This document shows positions 17,471 to 27,243 of a stretch of 64,000 nucleotides of DNA, in pieces. This DNA comes from Actinopolymorpha cephalotaxi (GTDB lineage Bacteria; Actinomycetota; Actinomycetes; Propionibacteriales; Actinopolymorphaceae), in contig NZ_JACBZA010000001.1 of the NCBI RefSeq assembly GCF_013408535.1, forward strand, positions 6,780,850-6,844,849. Direction: 5' to 3'. Position numbers and translations under genes: made by a program. Below the pieces are notes generated by a model, which made no database searches, was not told where the DNA came from, and was given only the letters and a program-made list of their open reading frames with translations. Each line of letters opens with the position of its first letter. Within the stretch, counting starts at the first letter, position 1.

Positions 17471-20400
17471 ATGGCCACACCCACCGCCACCTCGTCGGTG
17501 TCGGTGGCCCGTCAACCCGTGGCAGTGCCGAAATCCCTTCCTGCCAAGGAGATTCCGGCCCAACCTGCTCCCGTCAAGGGCTGGTTGCGGTGGCTGGCGC
17601 CCTACCTCGGCCGTCATCGCCGCGCGCTGGTGATGGCGCTGGCGGCCGCGACCGCGTGGACCGCCGCGCTGGTCAGCGCACCGCTGCTGCAAAGGCTCGT
17701 GGTCGACGACGCGATCGTGGCGCGGACCCGGCCGGTGCTTCCCTGGGTGCTCGCCCTGGTGGGCGTCGTCGCGCTCCGGGCCTGCGCCAGCGGCCTGTGG
17801 CGCGAGACCGGCGGGCGGCTGAGCATCCACGTACAGAACGACATCCGCGACGACCTCTACGCACACCTGCAGCATCTGGACGCCGCCGCGCACGAGCGGA
17901 TGCAGAGCGGGCAGCTGGTCGCCCGGGTCAACTCCGACCTGGTGCTGATCCAACAGGCCGTCGGTCTGCTGCCGCCGGTGCTCGGCACCGTCCTGCAGGT
18001 GACCTTGGCCCTGTGCATCATGGCCATGTTGTCGCCCCTGCTGGCATTGGTGTTGTGCGGTGTCCTCGTGGTGCTGGTGACGGTCACCCGCCGGCTGCAC
18101 ATGCGGGTGTACGCCGCGTCCTGGGACGCGCAGCAGCGTGAGGCGGACATGACCACGGTCGCCGAGGAGGCGATCACCGGCGTACGAGTGGTGAAGGGGT
18201 TCGGCCAGGAGCGGTCAGAGCTCGCCCGGTTCGTGGAGTCGCTGACCGTCCTGTTCCGTTCCCGGGTGCGTGCGGTGCGCGAACGCTCGCCGCTGCTCGC
18301 GACTCTGCAGGCCTCGCCGCTGGCCGGCCAGGTGCTGGTGTTGTTGTTCGGTGGCTGGCTCGCCCTGAACGGTCACCTGACCGTCGGCACGTTCTTCGCC
18401 TTCCTCGCCTACCTGGCCGACCTGAACGGTTCGGCCCGGCTGCTGGCGATGGTGCTCACGCTGCTCCCGCGGGCGCGGTCGGGCACCGAGCGGATCGCCG
18501 AGGTGTTCGCCGTCGAGCCCGAGGTGCGCGACGAGGCGGCCCGGACCACGACGGACGGGGCCACGATGGACGAGGCCACGACGGACGGGGCCACGACGGA
18601 CCGGTCCGGCGGCAGCGCCGAGCGCGGTGCGTTCGTGACGTTCGACGACGTGTCGTTCTCCTACCCTGACGGGCCGGAGGCGCTGGACGGGTTCAGCCTG
18701 GACGTCCTGCCCGGTGAGACCGTGGCGATCGTCGGGCCCACCGGCTCCGGCAAGTCCTCCGCCCTGCAGCTGGTGTCCCGGCTGCGCGACGCGAGCGCGG
18801 GCCGGGTGCTGCTGGACGGCGTGGACGTACGGCAGCTGCCACTGCCGGACCTGCGCCGGCGGGTCAGCATGGTCTTCGACGAGGCGATGCTGCTGTCGGG
18901 TTCGATCCGGGACAACATCGCCTACGGCCGCGCGGACGCCACCGACGACGAGGTTGTCTCGATGGCGAAGATCGCCGCCATCCACGACTTCGTGACCAAC
19001 CTGCCCGAGGGGTACGACACCGAGGTCGGGCAGGAGGGCCTCGGCCTGTCCGGCGGGCAGCGGCAGCGGATCGCGCTGGCCCGGGCGCTGGTGGCCGACG
19101 CGGACGTACTCGTTCTGGACGACGCGACGTCGGCGGTGGACGTGCACGTCGAGCGGCGCATCCTGGACGCGATGCGTGAGGTGGTCGACGGCCGCACCGT
19201 GATCGTGGTCGCCTACCGCGAGTCCACCGTCGCGCTGGCCGACCGGGTAGTGCTCGTGGACGCCGGCCGGGTGGTCGACCAGGGCACCCACGAGGAGCTG
19301 CTGGCCCGCTCCGGGCTGTACCAGGCCCTGATGTCGGAGCTGGCCGACACCAACGACGACAACAACGACCCCAAGGGTGGTGAAGGCGACGGCGCACCGG
19401 AGTCAGCGCCGGTGACCACCGAGGCGTGGCAGCCCTCGCAGACGGTGGCGAACCCGTTGCGGGCAAGGGTCGGCGACCCGGTGTCGCCGGAGCTCCTGGC
19501 CGCGCTGGCCGCACTGCGGCCGGCCGCCGACGAGGCCGGTGTCGACGTCGAGCAGGAGTCCAACCGGCACGAGCGGTTCAAGCTCACCCGGATGCTGCGG
19601 CCGCAGCGCTGGGGGATCCTGCTCGGCCTGGCGTTGCTGCTGGTGGACGCGCTGGCCGTGCTGGCCGGTCCGCTGCTGGTGCAGAAGGGCCTGGACCAGG
19701 CCCTGGGCAGCAGGTCGCTCGGCATGCTGCTGGTCACCTGCGCGGTGTTCGGACTGGTGGCGCTGATCGACTGGAGTGACGTCTGGGCCACCACGTTCGT
19801 CACCGCACGTACCACCGAGCGCATCCTGTACGCCTTGCGGATAAGGCTGTTCGCCCATCTGCAGCGGCTCGGCATGGACTACTACGACCGCACGCACGCG
19901 GGCCGGATCATGACCCGGCTCACCTCCGACGTCAACGCGGTGGCCGAGCTGATCCAGGCCGGGCTCACCAACGCCCTGGTCGCGATCGTCACGTTCACCG
20001 GCATGACGGCGGTGCTGCTGGTGCTCAACCCGACGCTCGCGCTGGTGGTGCTGGCGGTCGTTCCGCCGGCGACGGTGGCCACGATCTGGTACCGCCGGGT
20101 GGTGGGTCCGGCGTATGAGGAGGCACGCGAACTCAACTCCGCACTCAACACCTACCTGCACGAGACCCTCGCGGTGCTGCCGGTCACCCAGGCGTTCCAG
20201 CGCGAGTACGCCAACCAGGCGCACTTCCGTGGCCTCGCCGACCGGCAGTTCGCCGCGCGGCGAACGAGCAACCGGGCGACCGCGATGTACGTCGCGTTCA
20301 TCGAGCTGCTCGCCGGGCTCACCGTGGCGACCACGCTGCTGGTCGGCTGGCACCTGGTCGAGGCCGGTCAGCTGCGGGTGGCCGAACTCGTGCCGTTCCT

Positions 20401-21265
20401 GCTCTACCTCGCGCTGGCGTTCGCTCCGATTCAGCAGATGGCGACGGTGTTCGACATCTACCAGCGGGCGCGTACGGGTGTCACCCGTATCGCTGCCCTG
20501 CTGGCGGAGGAGGTCAGCGTCCCCACGCCGGCCGAACCCGCCGAGATCGGCAAGCTGCGCGGCGACATCGAGTTGCGCGACGTCACGTTGCAGTACAACG
20601 GCACCCGCAAGCCCGCCTTGCGCGGCGCCGACCTGCGCATCGACGCAGGCGAACGGGTGGCGTTCGTCGGGCAGACCGGCGCCGGGAAGTCCACGATCGC
20701 CAAGGTGATAACGAGGTTCTACGACGCTACCGACGGGCAGGTCGAGATCGACGGTGCTCCGGTGACCGGCTTCGACCCGGAGAAGTTCCGTCAGTCGATC
20801 GGTTACGTCCCGCAGGAGCCGTTCCTGTTCTCGCGCACCATCCGGGACAACATCGCGTACGGCATCCCGGACGTCACCGACGAGATGGTGGAGCAGGCCG
20901 CCCGCGCGGTGGGCGCGCACGACTTCATCGCCCGGCTGGACGGCGGCTACCTTCACGAGGTGCAGGAACGCGGCCGGTCGCTGTCGGCGGGACAGCGCCA
21001 GTTGCTGTGCCTGGCCAGGGCGCTGGTCCTGGACCCGCGGATCCTGGTGCTCGACGAGGCCACCTCACACCTGGACCTGCAGAGTGAGCGCCGCGTCGAG
21101 CAGGCGATGGCGAAGGTCGCCGCCGGGCGGACGACCATCGTGATCGCGCACCGGCCGCAGACGCTGCGGTGGGTGGACCGGATCGTCACCGTGCACGACG
21201 GGCAGGTGGTCGCCGACCAGACCGCCGAGCAGTTCCAGGCGGCCCGGGTCGCCGCGGCGCAGTAG
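17471..21265 (+). CDS. Fused ABC exporter (TMD-NBD-TMD-NBD) with one degenerate ATPase site
   Basis: This ~1264-residue protein is two complete half-exporters in one chain. NBD1 has Walker A GPTGSGKSS (~420) and signature LSGGQRQRIALAR (~525), but Walker B is VLVLDDATS (Asp for catalytic Glu) and the switch His is Tyr (VIVVAYRES). NBD2 has GQTGAGKST (~1066), normal VLDEATS and AHRPQ, but signature LSAGQ. All deviations fall in one composite site, as in heterodimeric exporters such as TM287/288. It should export drugs, lipids or peptides. ATG 17471 was chosen; an earlier ATG at 17393 is possible. A 15-nt tandem repeat encodes a Thr/Asp-rich linker before NBD1. Confidence 0.92.
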   Translation: MATPTATSSVSVARQPVAVPKSLPAKEIPAQPAPVKGWLRWLAPYLGRHRRALVMALAAATAWTAALVSAPLLQRLVVDDAIVARTRPVLPWVLALVGVVALRACASGLWRETGGRLSIHVQNDIRDDLYAHLQHLDAAAHERMQSGQLVARVNSDLVLIQQAVGLLPPVLGTVLQVTLALCIMAMLSPLLALVLCGVLVVLVTVTRRLHMRVYAASWDAQQREADMTTVAEEAITGVRVVKGFGQERSELARFVESLTVLFRSRVRAVRERSPLLATLQASPLAGQVLVLLFGGWLALNGHLTVGTFFAFLAYLADLNGSARLLAMVLTLLPRARSGTERIAEVFAVEPEVRDEAARTTTDGATMDEATTDGATTDRSGGSAERGAFVTFDDVSFSYPDGPEALDGFSLDVLPGETVAIVGPTGSGKSSALQLVSRLRDASAGRVLLDGVDVRQLPLPDLRRRVSMVFDEAMLLSGSIRDNIAYGRADATDDEVVSMAKIAAIHDFVTNLPEGYDTEVGQEGLGLSGGQRQRIALARALVADADVLVLDDATSAVDVHVERRILDAMREVVDGRTVIVVAYRESTVALADRVVLVDAGRVVDQGTHEELLARSGLYQALMSELADTNDDNNDPKGGEGDGAPESAPVTTEAWQPSQTVANPLRARVGDPVSPELLAALAALRPAADEAGVDVEQESNRHERFKLTRMLRPQRWGILLGLALLLVDALAVLAGPLLVQKGLDQALGSRSLGMLLVTCAVFGLVALIDWSDVWATTFVTARTTERILYALRIRLFAHLQRLGMDYYDRTHAGRIMTRLTSDVNAVAELIQAGLTNALVAIVTFTGMTAVLLVLNPTLALVVLAVVPPATVATIWYRRVVGPAYEEARELNSALNTYLHETLAVLPVTQAFQREYANQAHFRGLADRQFAARRTSNRATAMYVAFIELLAGLTVATTLLVGWHLVEAGQLRVAELVPFLLYLALAFAPIQQMATVFDIYQRARTGVTRIAALLAEEVSVPTPAEPAEIGKLRGDIELRDVTLQYNGTRKPALRGADLRIDAGERVAFVGQTGAGKSTIAKVITRFYDATDGQVEIDGAPVTGFDPEKFRQSIGYVPQEPFLFSRTIRDNIAYGIPDVTDEMVEQAARAVGAHDFIARLDGGYLHEVQERGRSLSAGQRQLLCLARALVLDPRILVLDEATSHLDLQSERRVEQAMAKVAAGRTTIVIAHRPQTLRWVDRIVTVHDGQVVADQTAEQFQAARVAAAQ

Positions 21266-21292
21266 CCGAAGGCAGGGGCGAAGCAACGAAGA

Positions 21293-21330
21293 ACCGGGGC
21301 CGGTGTCGAGAGTTCGACACCGGCCCCGGT
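21293..21330. terminator. Bidirectional hairpin between ABC exporter and phoU
   Basis: A perfect 17-bp stem (21293-21309 with 21314-21330) and a 4-nt loop in the gap between convergent genes. It is among the strongest hairpins in the window. Confidence 0.88.
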
Positions 21331-21378
21331 CACGTTCGAGCCCGCCCGAAAGGATCGTTCGGGACCAGGCTGAACCGG

Positions 21379-22032
21379 TCAGGACGAACGAACCGGCACG
21401 TCTCCGGTCACGAGGTAGATCACCCGGCGGGCCATCGAGACCGCGTGGTCGGCGATGCGTTCGTAGTAGCGCCCCAGCAGGGCGATGTCGATCGCGGCCT
21501 CGACGCCGTGCGACCAGTCCTTGTCCAGCACGATGTGGAACAGCGACCTCCGCAACCGGTCCATCTGGTCGTCCTCGGCCACCAGGTCGACCGCCTGGGT
21601 GACGTCGGAGGAACGCACGGTCTCGGCGACCTTGTGCACCATCCGCTCCGCCACCGAACCCATCTCGGCGATCGTGTCGTGCAGCTCGGCCGGGATCGCA
21701 CACTCGGGGTAGCGCATCCGGGCGATCTTGGCGACGTGCTCGGCGAGGTCGCCCATCCGCTCCAGGTCGGCCACCATCCGCAGCGCGGCCACCAGGGCAC
21801 GCAGGTCGCTGGCAACCGGCTGTTGCAGGGCAAGCTGCTCGAACGTGCGTTCCTCGACCAGTGACTGCAGGCGGTCGATCTGGGCGTCGGCGGCGATCAC
21901 CCGTTCCGCCCGCCGGGCATCGGCCTCCAGCAGGGCGCCGGTCCCTTCCCGGACGGCGACCTCCACCAGATTGGCCATTTCGACCATTCGGTCGGTCAGG
22001 TGCTGAAGCTGCTCGTGAAACGCGTCTCGCAT
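21379..22032 (-). CDS. phoU: Phosphate-transport accessory regulator PhoU
   Basis: This 217-residue protein is entirely helical, with two PhoU repeats: MRDAFHEQLQHLTDRMVEM at the start, and the metal-binding motifs ERMGDLAEHV and ERIADHAVSMARRVIYLVTG. PhoU damps the phosphate-sensing kinase when phosphate is plentiful. The start ATG (complement 22030-22032) is 134 bp from the divergent senX3, so the shared promoter region probably has PHO-box sites for RegX3. Confidence 0.96.
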   Translation of the reverse strand: MRDAFHEQLQHLTDRMVEMANLVEVAVREGTGALLEADARRAERVIAADAQIDRLQSLVEERTFEQLALQQPVASDLRALVAALRMVADLERMGDLAEHVAKIARMRYPECAIPAELHDTIAEMGSVAERMVHKVAETVRSSDVTQAVDLVAEDDQMDRLRRSLFHIVLDKDWSHGVEAAIDIALLGRYYERIADHAVSMARRVIYLVTGDVPVRSS

Positions 22033-22166
22033 AGCGAACACCGTAGGTGATTCAGGTGACGAGGCGGAGTACGCGGCCAAACAACGGGTGAACTCTGGCT
22101 GTCGGCTGTGCGGATCACCGCCCCCGACGTGGGCTTTTGCTGGGAAGGTCGGCTTACCATCGGGGC

Positions 22167-23492
22167 GTGGAAGCGACGCTCGCCGCGACCCTCAGCGGCC
22201 TGGTCGGCCTCGCCATCGGCGCGGTCGCGGTCCTGGCTTTCCGGTTGAGCGAAGGCGCCCAGACCAGGACGCCGGAGGAGCCGGAGCCGGCCGTACCCCC
22301 CGACGTGGCGAAGGTCCTCGCCGTGCTGCGCTCGGCCGGCGTGGTCGTCGGCCCCCACGACGAGGTACGCCAGGCCAGCGCCCCGGCCCGGTCGTTCGGG
22401 CTGGTTCGCGGCAGCCGGATAGTGGTCGAGGACCTCCTCGAACTCGTCCGGCAGGTACGCCGGGACGGTGAGATCCGGCAGTGCGACCTCGAGCTGCCCC
22501 GCGGCCGTTTCGGTCAGGACGTGCTGTCCGTTTCCGCCCGGGTCGCCCCGCTCGGCAGTGAGCTGATCCTGGTGCTGGTCGAGGACCGCACCAAGGAACG
22601 CCGGATCGACACCATTCGGCGCGATTTCGTCGCCAACGTCAGCCACGAGCTGAAGACCCCGATCGGCGCCCTCGTCCTGCTGGCCGAGGCGGTCCAGCAC
22701 GCCGCCGACGACCCCGAGGCCGTCCAGCGGTTCGCCGGCCGGATGCAGGTCGAGAGCGACCGGCTGACCCGGCTGGTGCAGCAGATCATCGAGCTCTCCC
22801 GCGTACAGGCCGACGACCCGGTGGAGGAGGCCGCGTCGATCGAGCTGGACCAGGTGATCGACGGCGCCCTGGACCGGTCCCGGGTGGACGCGCAGACCAA
22901 GCAGGTCGCGCTGGTCCGAGCCGGGGACACCGGCCTCACCGTGACCGGAAGCGCCCAGCAGCTGATCATCGCGCTCGGCAACCTGGTCGAGAACGCCGTG
23001 ACGTACAGCCCCGAACACACCCGCGTGGTGGTCGACGTACGCCGGCGGCCGGCGGCCACCTTCGAGGGATTCGGCCCGATGGCCGAGATCGCGGTGTCCG
23101 ACCAGGGCGTCGGCATCCCGGAGAAGGAGCTGGAGCGGGTCTTCGAACGCTTCTACCGGGTGGACCGGGCCCGCAGCCGGCAGACCGGCGGCACCGGCCT
23201 CGGCCTGTCCATCGTCAAGCACGTGGCGGCCAGCCACGGCGGAGCGGTCGATGTGTGGAGCGTGGAAGGGGAGGGGTCGACGTTCACCCTCCTGCTGCCG
23301 CTGCGACCTGACCCCGCGGCCGAGCCGTCCGCGTCCTCCGCGCCCATCCGCGAGATCGGCTCGGTCCGCCTTCCCGGGCCGGCCGACCTCCCGCACCCCG
23401 ACCAGACCAGATCCACAACCAGACCCGCAACCAGACCCGCAACGCCGGCGGACGCGAGTGCCGTACGCCGTCCGAAGGAGGCAAGCCGGTGA
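22167..23492 (+). CDS. senX3: Phosphate-responsive sensor histidine kinase SenX3
   Basis: This 441-residue kinase starts at GTG 22167 with one N-terminal membrane helix (SGLVGLAIGAVAVLAF). A PAS-like region follows. The phosphoacceptor box is FVANVSHELKTPIGAL, and the ATP-binding domain carries LVENAVTYSPEHTRV, DQGVGIPEKELERVFERFYR and GTGLGLSIVKHV. It phosphorylates RegX3 in response to phosphate, together with PhoU and the Pst transporter. The last codons contain a small Thr-Arg-Pro-Ala repeat and overlap regX3 by 4 bp. Confidence 0.95.
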   Translation: MEATLAATLSGLVGLAIGAVAVLAFRLSEGAQTRTPEEPEPAVPPDVAKVLAVLRSAGVVVGPHDEVRQASAPARSFGLVRGSRIVVEDLLELVRQVRRDGEIRQCDLELPRGRFGQDVLSVSARVAPLGSELILVLVEDRTKERRIDTIRRDFVANVSHELKTPIGALVLLAEAVQHAADDPEAVQRFAGRMQVESDRLTRLVQQIIELSRVQADDPVEEAASIELDQVIDGALDRSRVDAQTKQVALVRAGDTGLTVTGSAQQLIIALGNLVENAVTYSPEHTRVVVDVRRRPAATFEGFGPMAEIAVSDQGVGIPEKELERVFERFYRVDRARSRQTGGTGLGLSIVKHVAASHGGAVDVWSVEGEGSTFTLLLPLRPDPAAEPSASSAPIREIGSVRLPGPADLPHPDQTRSTTRPATRPATPADASAVRRPKEASR

Positions 23493-24172
23493 CCCGTGTG
23501 CTCGTCGTGGAGGACGAGGAGAGCTACAGCGACGCGCTGTCGTACGTGCTCCGCAAGGAGGGGTTCGAGGTCGCGCTGGCGGCCACCGGCACCGTCGCGC
23601 TGGAGGAGTTCGAACGCGGCGGCGCCGACATCGTGTTGCTCGACCTGATGCTGCCCGGCCTGTCCGGGACCGAGGTCTGCCGCGAGCTCCGCCGTACTTC
23701 CAACGTCCCGGTCATCATGGTGACCGCGAAGGACACCGAGATCGACAAGGTGGTGGGGCTGGAGCTGGGCGCCGACGACTATGTCACCAAGCCCTACAGC
23801 CCGCGTGAGCTCGTCGCCCGGATCCGTGCGGTCCTGCGCCGCGGCATCGAGCCGACCGGCGAGGTCGTCCAGGCCACGCTCGAGGGCGGACCGGTCCGGA
23901 TGGACGTCGAACGCCACGTGGTGTCGGTCGGCGGTGGCGACGTACGCCTGCCGCTGAAGGAGTTCGAGCTGCTGGAGATGTTCCTGCGCAACACCGGCCG
24001 GGTGCTGACCCGCGGTCAGCTGATCGACCGGGTGTGGGGAGCGGACTACGTGGGTGACACCAAGACGCTGGACGTGCACGTCAAGCGGCTGCGGGCGAAG
24101 ATCGAGCCGGACCCGGGCAACCCACGTCACCTGGTGACGGTGCGCGGGCTGGGCTACAAGTTCGAGAGCTGA
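23489..24172 (+). CDS. regX3: OmpR/PhoB-type response regulator RegX3
   Basis: This 227-residue protein has a receiver domain with the acidic pair in VVEDEES, the phosphoacceptor Asp in VLLDLMLPG and Lys in YVTKPYSPREL. A winged-helix DNA-binding domain ends LVTVRGLGYKFE. It is coupled to senX3 by a GTGA overlap. RegX3 activates the phosphate-starvation regulon by binding direct repeats of PHO-box type. Converges with the lipoprotein gene 4 bp downstream. Confidence 0.96.
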   Translation: MTRVLVVEDEESYSDALSYVLRKEGFEVALAATGTVALEEFERGGADIVLLDLMLPGLSGTEVCRELRRTSNVPVIMVTAKDTEIDKVVGLELGADDYVTKPYSPRELVARIRAVLRRGIEPTGEVVQATLEGGPVRMDVERHVVSVGGGDVRLPLKEFELLEMFLRNTGRVLTRGQLIDRVWGADYVGDTKTLDVHVKRLRAKIEPDPGNPRHLVTVRGLGYKFES

Positions 24173-24176
24173 GAGC

Positions 24177-24704
24177 TCAGCCGGGGATCGGCTTCGGCGT
24201 GCGCTTCGGCGTGGGGCCACCGGGCGGGGGCACGGTGGCCCAGATGCCCTTGCGGGGGACGACGAGTACGTCGAGGCGCACCGTGCCGGCCCGCTGGAAC
24301 TTGAACGTCACCGGGATCACCAGCCCGGGCTTGACGCCCGCGCCGGTCAGTGTCGTGGGCACCGCCGCGCCCTGGCTGGTGGTGTCGCCGAGCACCGCCG
24401 CGCCACCGGCCGGCAGCGGCACGGTGCCCGAGCCCACTTTGGCCTGGCCGCCGGACACACGTACGCCGGTCAGGACGTCCGCACCGGAGCCGGTGTTGAA
24501 GATCGTGCCGACCAGCGTGGCCGCGCCCTCGCGCGGTGCGACCGCGACGACGTTGCGAAGCTGCAGGTTGTCGTGGTTGGTCCACACGCCGTCGCTCGGG
24601 GTGTAGGGCGTCTGCGTAGCAGTGGAGCCACAGCCCGCGAGAACGGGCAGAGCGATCGCGACCAGGCCTGCGGCCAGGCCACGGCCGAACCTCGATGACA
24701 GCAC
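24177..24704 (-). CDS. Exported lipoprotein, function unknown
   Basis: This 175-residue protein starts with a signal peptide ending in a lipobox LAGC (Cys ~25), so the mature form should be lipid-anchored on the outer face of the membrane. The mature part is beta-rich, with Gly/Thr/Val repeats like an immunoglobulin-type domain, and ends in a Pro/Lys tail (GPTPKRTPKPIPG). No catalytic motif is seen. Its position next to senX3-regX3 may reflect phosphate control, but this is only proximity. Confidence 0.75.
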   Translation of the reverse strand: MLSSRFGRGLAAGLVAIALPVLAGCGSTATQTPYTPSDGVWTNHDNLQLRNVVAVAPREGAATLVGTIFNTGSGADVLTGVRVSGGQAKVGSGTVPLPAGGAAVLGDTTSQGAAVPTTLTGAGVKPGLVIPVTFKFQRAGTVRLDVLVVPRKGIWATVPPPGGPTPKRTPKPIPG

Positions 24705-24792
24705 GGCGTTCCTTCCTCGGTGTCACATCCGGCGCGTGGCACAGCGTATCGGGCCTGCCTGAACACATTGACGCCAAGGGCGAGGGCGCGCC

Positions 24793-25677
24793 CTACGGAA
24801 CGAACGCGCGCCGGGCACGCCGCCGGTACGCACGCGGAGAGAGTTCGTGCGCCCGGTGGAAGCACCGAGTGAAGTACGACTGGCTGGCGAAACCGGTGCG
24901 GTGGGCGATCGCGGTGACGGTGAGGTCGGTCGTGGCCAGCAGGACCCGGGCGCGTTCGAGCCGCAACTCGGTGACGAAACGCGTCGGCGAGGTGGCGTAG
25001 TGCGTGCGCATGGACCGGGCCAGGTGCGCCCCGCTCACGGTCGCCAGCTCGCGCAGCCGGGGTACGCCGGCCCGCAGGTTGTCCTCGGTGCGCATCTCGG
25101 CACAGGCGCGGACCAGCCACGCCGGGCGGGGCTCCCCGGCGAGCGCACCGGCGCCGCCGCGTTCGGCCTCGAGGTGCCCGTCGAAGCCGCCGAGGGCGAG
25201 GATCTCCGACCAGAACCTGATCAGGTCGAGCATCGTCGGCGTGCGGTGGAACGCCGCCAGGGCGCGGTCGAACGCCGCCCGGCCGGCCTCGCCCCGCTCG
25301 CCGCGCAGCGCCAGCAGCGGGGGTTCCGGGCGCTGCTCCCAGGTCCCGTCCGGGTCGGCGCCGGCGAGGTCGACGAACGACCGCCAGGCCGGCGCCGGAA
25401 AGGCGACGTTGACGAACGTCACCCCGGCCGGTGACCGCCCCGCGATCGCGTGCTGGTCGCGAGGCCGGACGAGGACCACGTCGCCCGGCTCCAGTGCCTG
25501 TACGCCGGAGCCGACGTGATGGTCGGCGTACCCGGCGACCACGGTCATCAGCTCGTAGAAGTCCGCGTGGCCGTGCCGGTCGGACCCGCCCGAGCGGGGG
25601 CCGAGCCGGACCAGGGCGGCGTGGTAGGCCCGCCCCACGGCGTGGGACTCGAACCTCAGTGACTGCCGGGACGGCAT
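24793..25677 (-). CDS. AraC-family transcriptional regulator with cupin sensor
   Basis: In this ~294-residue protein the N-terminal ~120 residues are a cupin-like ligand domain (GHADFYELMTVVAGYADHHV, then LEPGDVVLVRPRDQHAI). The C-terminal ~100 residues carry the two AraC helix-turn-helix motifs, ending ATSPTRFVTELRLERARVLL and SQSYFTRCFHRAHELSPRAYRR. The layout is typical of sugar-responsive activators. It diverges from the PhyH-like gene, which is a plausible target. I prefer ATG at complement 25675-25677 over one 15 bp upstream. Confidence 0.88.
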   Translation of the reverse strand: MPSRQSLRFESHAVGRAYHAALVRLGPRSGGSDRHGHADFYELMTVVAGYADHHVGSGVQALEPGDVVLVRPRDQHAIAGRSPAGVTFVNVAFPAPAWRSFVDLAGADPDGTWEQRPEPPLLALRGERGEAGRAAFDRALAAFHRTPTMLDLIRFWSEILALGGFDGHLEAERGGAGALAGEPRPAWLVRACAEMRTEDNLRAGVPRLRELATVSGAHLARSMRTHYATSPTRFVTELRLERARVLLATTDLTVTAIAHRTGFASQSYFTRCFHRAHELSPRAYRRRARRAFVP

Positions 25678-25815
25678 GTCAGAAAAGTACACATTCCCGC
25701 ATCGGCAGTGCTATCCCGCGACCGGGACCGGCTCCGACGATGGGTGCAGTGCACGAGCCGGACCATCACCACCATCAGGATCCTCGGGATCCCGCCGACG
25801 AAAGGGACGAGTTCG

Positions 25816-26601
25816 ATGAGCGCAGAGGTACTGGACGAACGCGACGCACTCGAACGCTACGACGCCGACGGCTACGTGATCTTCCGCGACGTCATCGACG
25901 CCGACCTGATCAAGGAAGTGAACGCCCACGTCGACTGGCTGCAGGCGAAGCACCCCGACCTGCGGCCCGAGAACCTCGGGCACGTTCTGATGCGGGACGA
26001 CCCGTTCTGGGTCCGCCTGATCAGTGACGACCGGTTGGTGGACATCGCGCAGACGTTCGTCGGGCCGGACGTCGCGTTGTTCGCCTCCCACTACATCTGC
26101 AAGCCGCCGTACTCGGGCCAGGCGGTGCTGTGGCACCAGGACGGCGCATTCTGGCCGCTGGAGCCGATGAAGGTGGTCACGCTGTGGCTGGCGGTCGACC
26201 CGTCGACTCCGGAGAACGGATGCGTACGCCTGGTGCCGGGATCGCACAAGTGGGACGTCGCGGGGATGCGGGACAACACCGACGTGGACAACGTTCTGGG
26301 CAAGGAGATCGCGGTCGACGTGGACGAGGACCAGGCCGTCGACATGGTGCTGCGGCCCGGCGACGTCGAGGTCCACCACCCGCACATCGTGCACGGGAGC
26401 AACGCGAACACCTCACCACAACGTCGATGTGGGCTCACGATCCGCTACATTCCGACCACGACCCGTATCGTCACCGACGAGTTGCCGTGGTCGAGCGCGT
26501 TCCACCTGCGCGGTGCTCCGGGCGTCAATCCGTACCAGCCGAAGCCCGTGTACGTCGAGGGAGAACACCTGCCGTTCCGGGGTTGTGAGGCCTGGTCGTA
26601 G
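25816..26601 (+). CDS. PhyH-family Fe(II)/2-oxoglutarate dioxygenase
   Basis: This 261-residue protein has the phytanoyl-CoA dioxygenase fold. The iron site is WHQDGAFWPL (HxD) with the distal His in HIVHGSNANTS, and the 2-oxoglutarate-binding Arg follows in RRCGLTIRYIPT. Such enzymes hydroxylate small molecules, including ectoine, phytanoyl-CoA or natural-product intermediates; the substrate is not predictable. It is divergent from the AraC regulator at 24793-25677, which probably controls it. Confidence 0.85.
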   Translation: MSAEVLDERDALERYDADGYVIFRDVIDADLIKEVNAHVDWLQAKHPDLRPENLGHVLMRDDPFWVRLISDDRLVDIAQTFVGPDVALFASHYICKPPYSGQAVLWHQDGAFWPLEPMKVVTLWLAVDPSTPENGCVRLVPGSHKWDVAGMRDNTDVDNVLGKEIAVDVDEDQAVDMVLRPGDVEVHHPHIVHGSNANTSPQRRCGLTIRYIPTTTRIVTDELPWSSAFHLRGAPGVNPYQPKPVYVEGEHLPFRGCEAWS

Positions 26602-26746
26602 CCGCTCCTTGCAGGCCCTTTCACCTGCCCGAGCATGCCGCGACGTCGCTTGTCAACCCCCCATCCCCGCGCTGACCTGCGGAAACGTCGAGGGTGTCAG
26701 GATCGCCCCGTGTTACCCTTGTCACCGAGGAAGGGGTACCTGACAT

Positions 26747-27232
26747 ATGACTTTCAAGGTCGGCGAGACAGTGGTGTACCCCCATCATGGGGCTGCCGTC
26801 ATCGATGACATCGAGACACGCAAGATCAAGGGCGTGGACAAGATCTACCTCGTCCTGCGGATCGTGGCACAAAGCGATCTCGTTGTCCGGGTCCCGGCGG
26901 ACAACGTCGACCTGGTCGGCGTCCGCGACGTAGTGGGTCAGGAAGGTCTGGAGAAGGTCTTCGAGGTTCTCCGTGCACCACACACGGAGGAGCCGACCAA
27001 CTGGTCGCGGCGCTACAAGGCCAACCTCGAGAAGCTTGCCTCCGGTGACGTGATCAAGGTGGCGGAGGTCGTCCGCGACCTGTGGCGCCGGGAGCGGGAC
27101 CGCGGGCTTTCCGCGGGCGAGAAGCGGATGCTGGCGAAGGCCCGGCAGATACTCGTCTCGGAGTTGGCACTGGCGGAGAACACCAACGAGGACAAGGCGG
27201 AAGCTCTCCTCGACGAGGTACTCGCTTCCTGA
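26747..27232 (+). CDS. carD: RNA polymerase-binding transcription factor CarD
   Basis: This 161-residue protein begins [19 protein letters not shown], the Tudor-like RNA-polymerase-interaction domain, followed by a helical DNA-binding domain ([21 protein letters not shown]) with the conserved Trp in [13 protein letters not shown]. CarD stabilises open complexes at rRNA and other promoters. It is monocistronic here, with a strong hairpin 12 bp downstream, although ispD-ispF follow as in mycobacteria. Confidence 0.97.
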   Translation: MTFKVGETVVYPHHGAAVIDDIETRKIKGVDKIYLVLRIVAQSDLVVRVPADNVDLVGVRDVVGQEGLEKVFEVLRAPHTEEPTNWSRRYKANLEKLASGDVIKVAEVVRDLWRRERDRGLSAGEKRMLAKARQILVSELALAENTNEDKAEALLDEVLAS

Positions 27233-27243
27233 CGACGTGCGTG

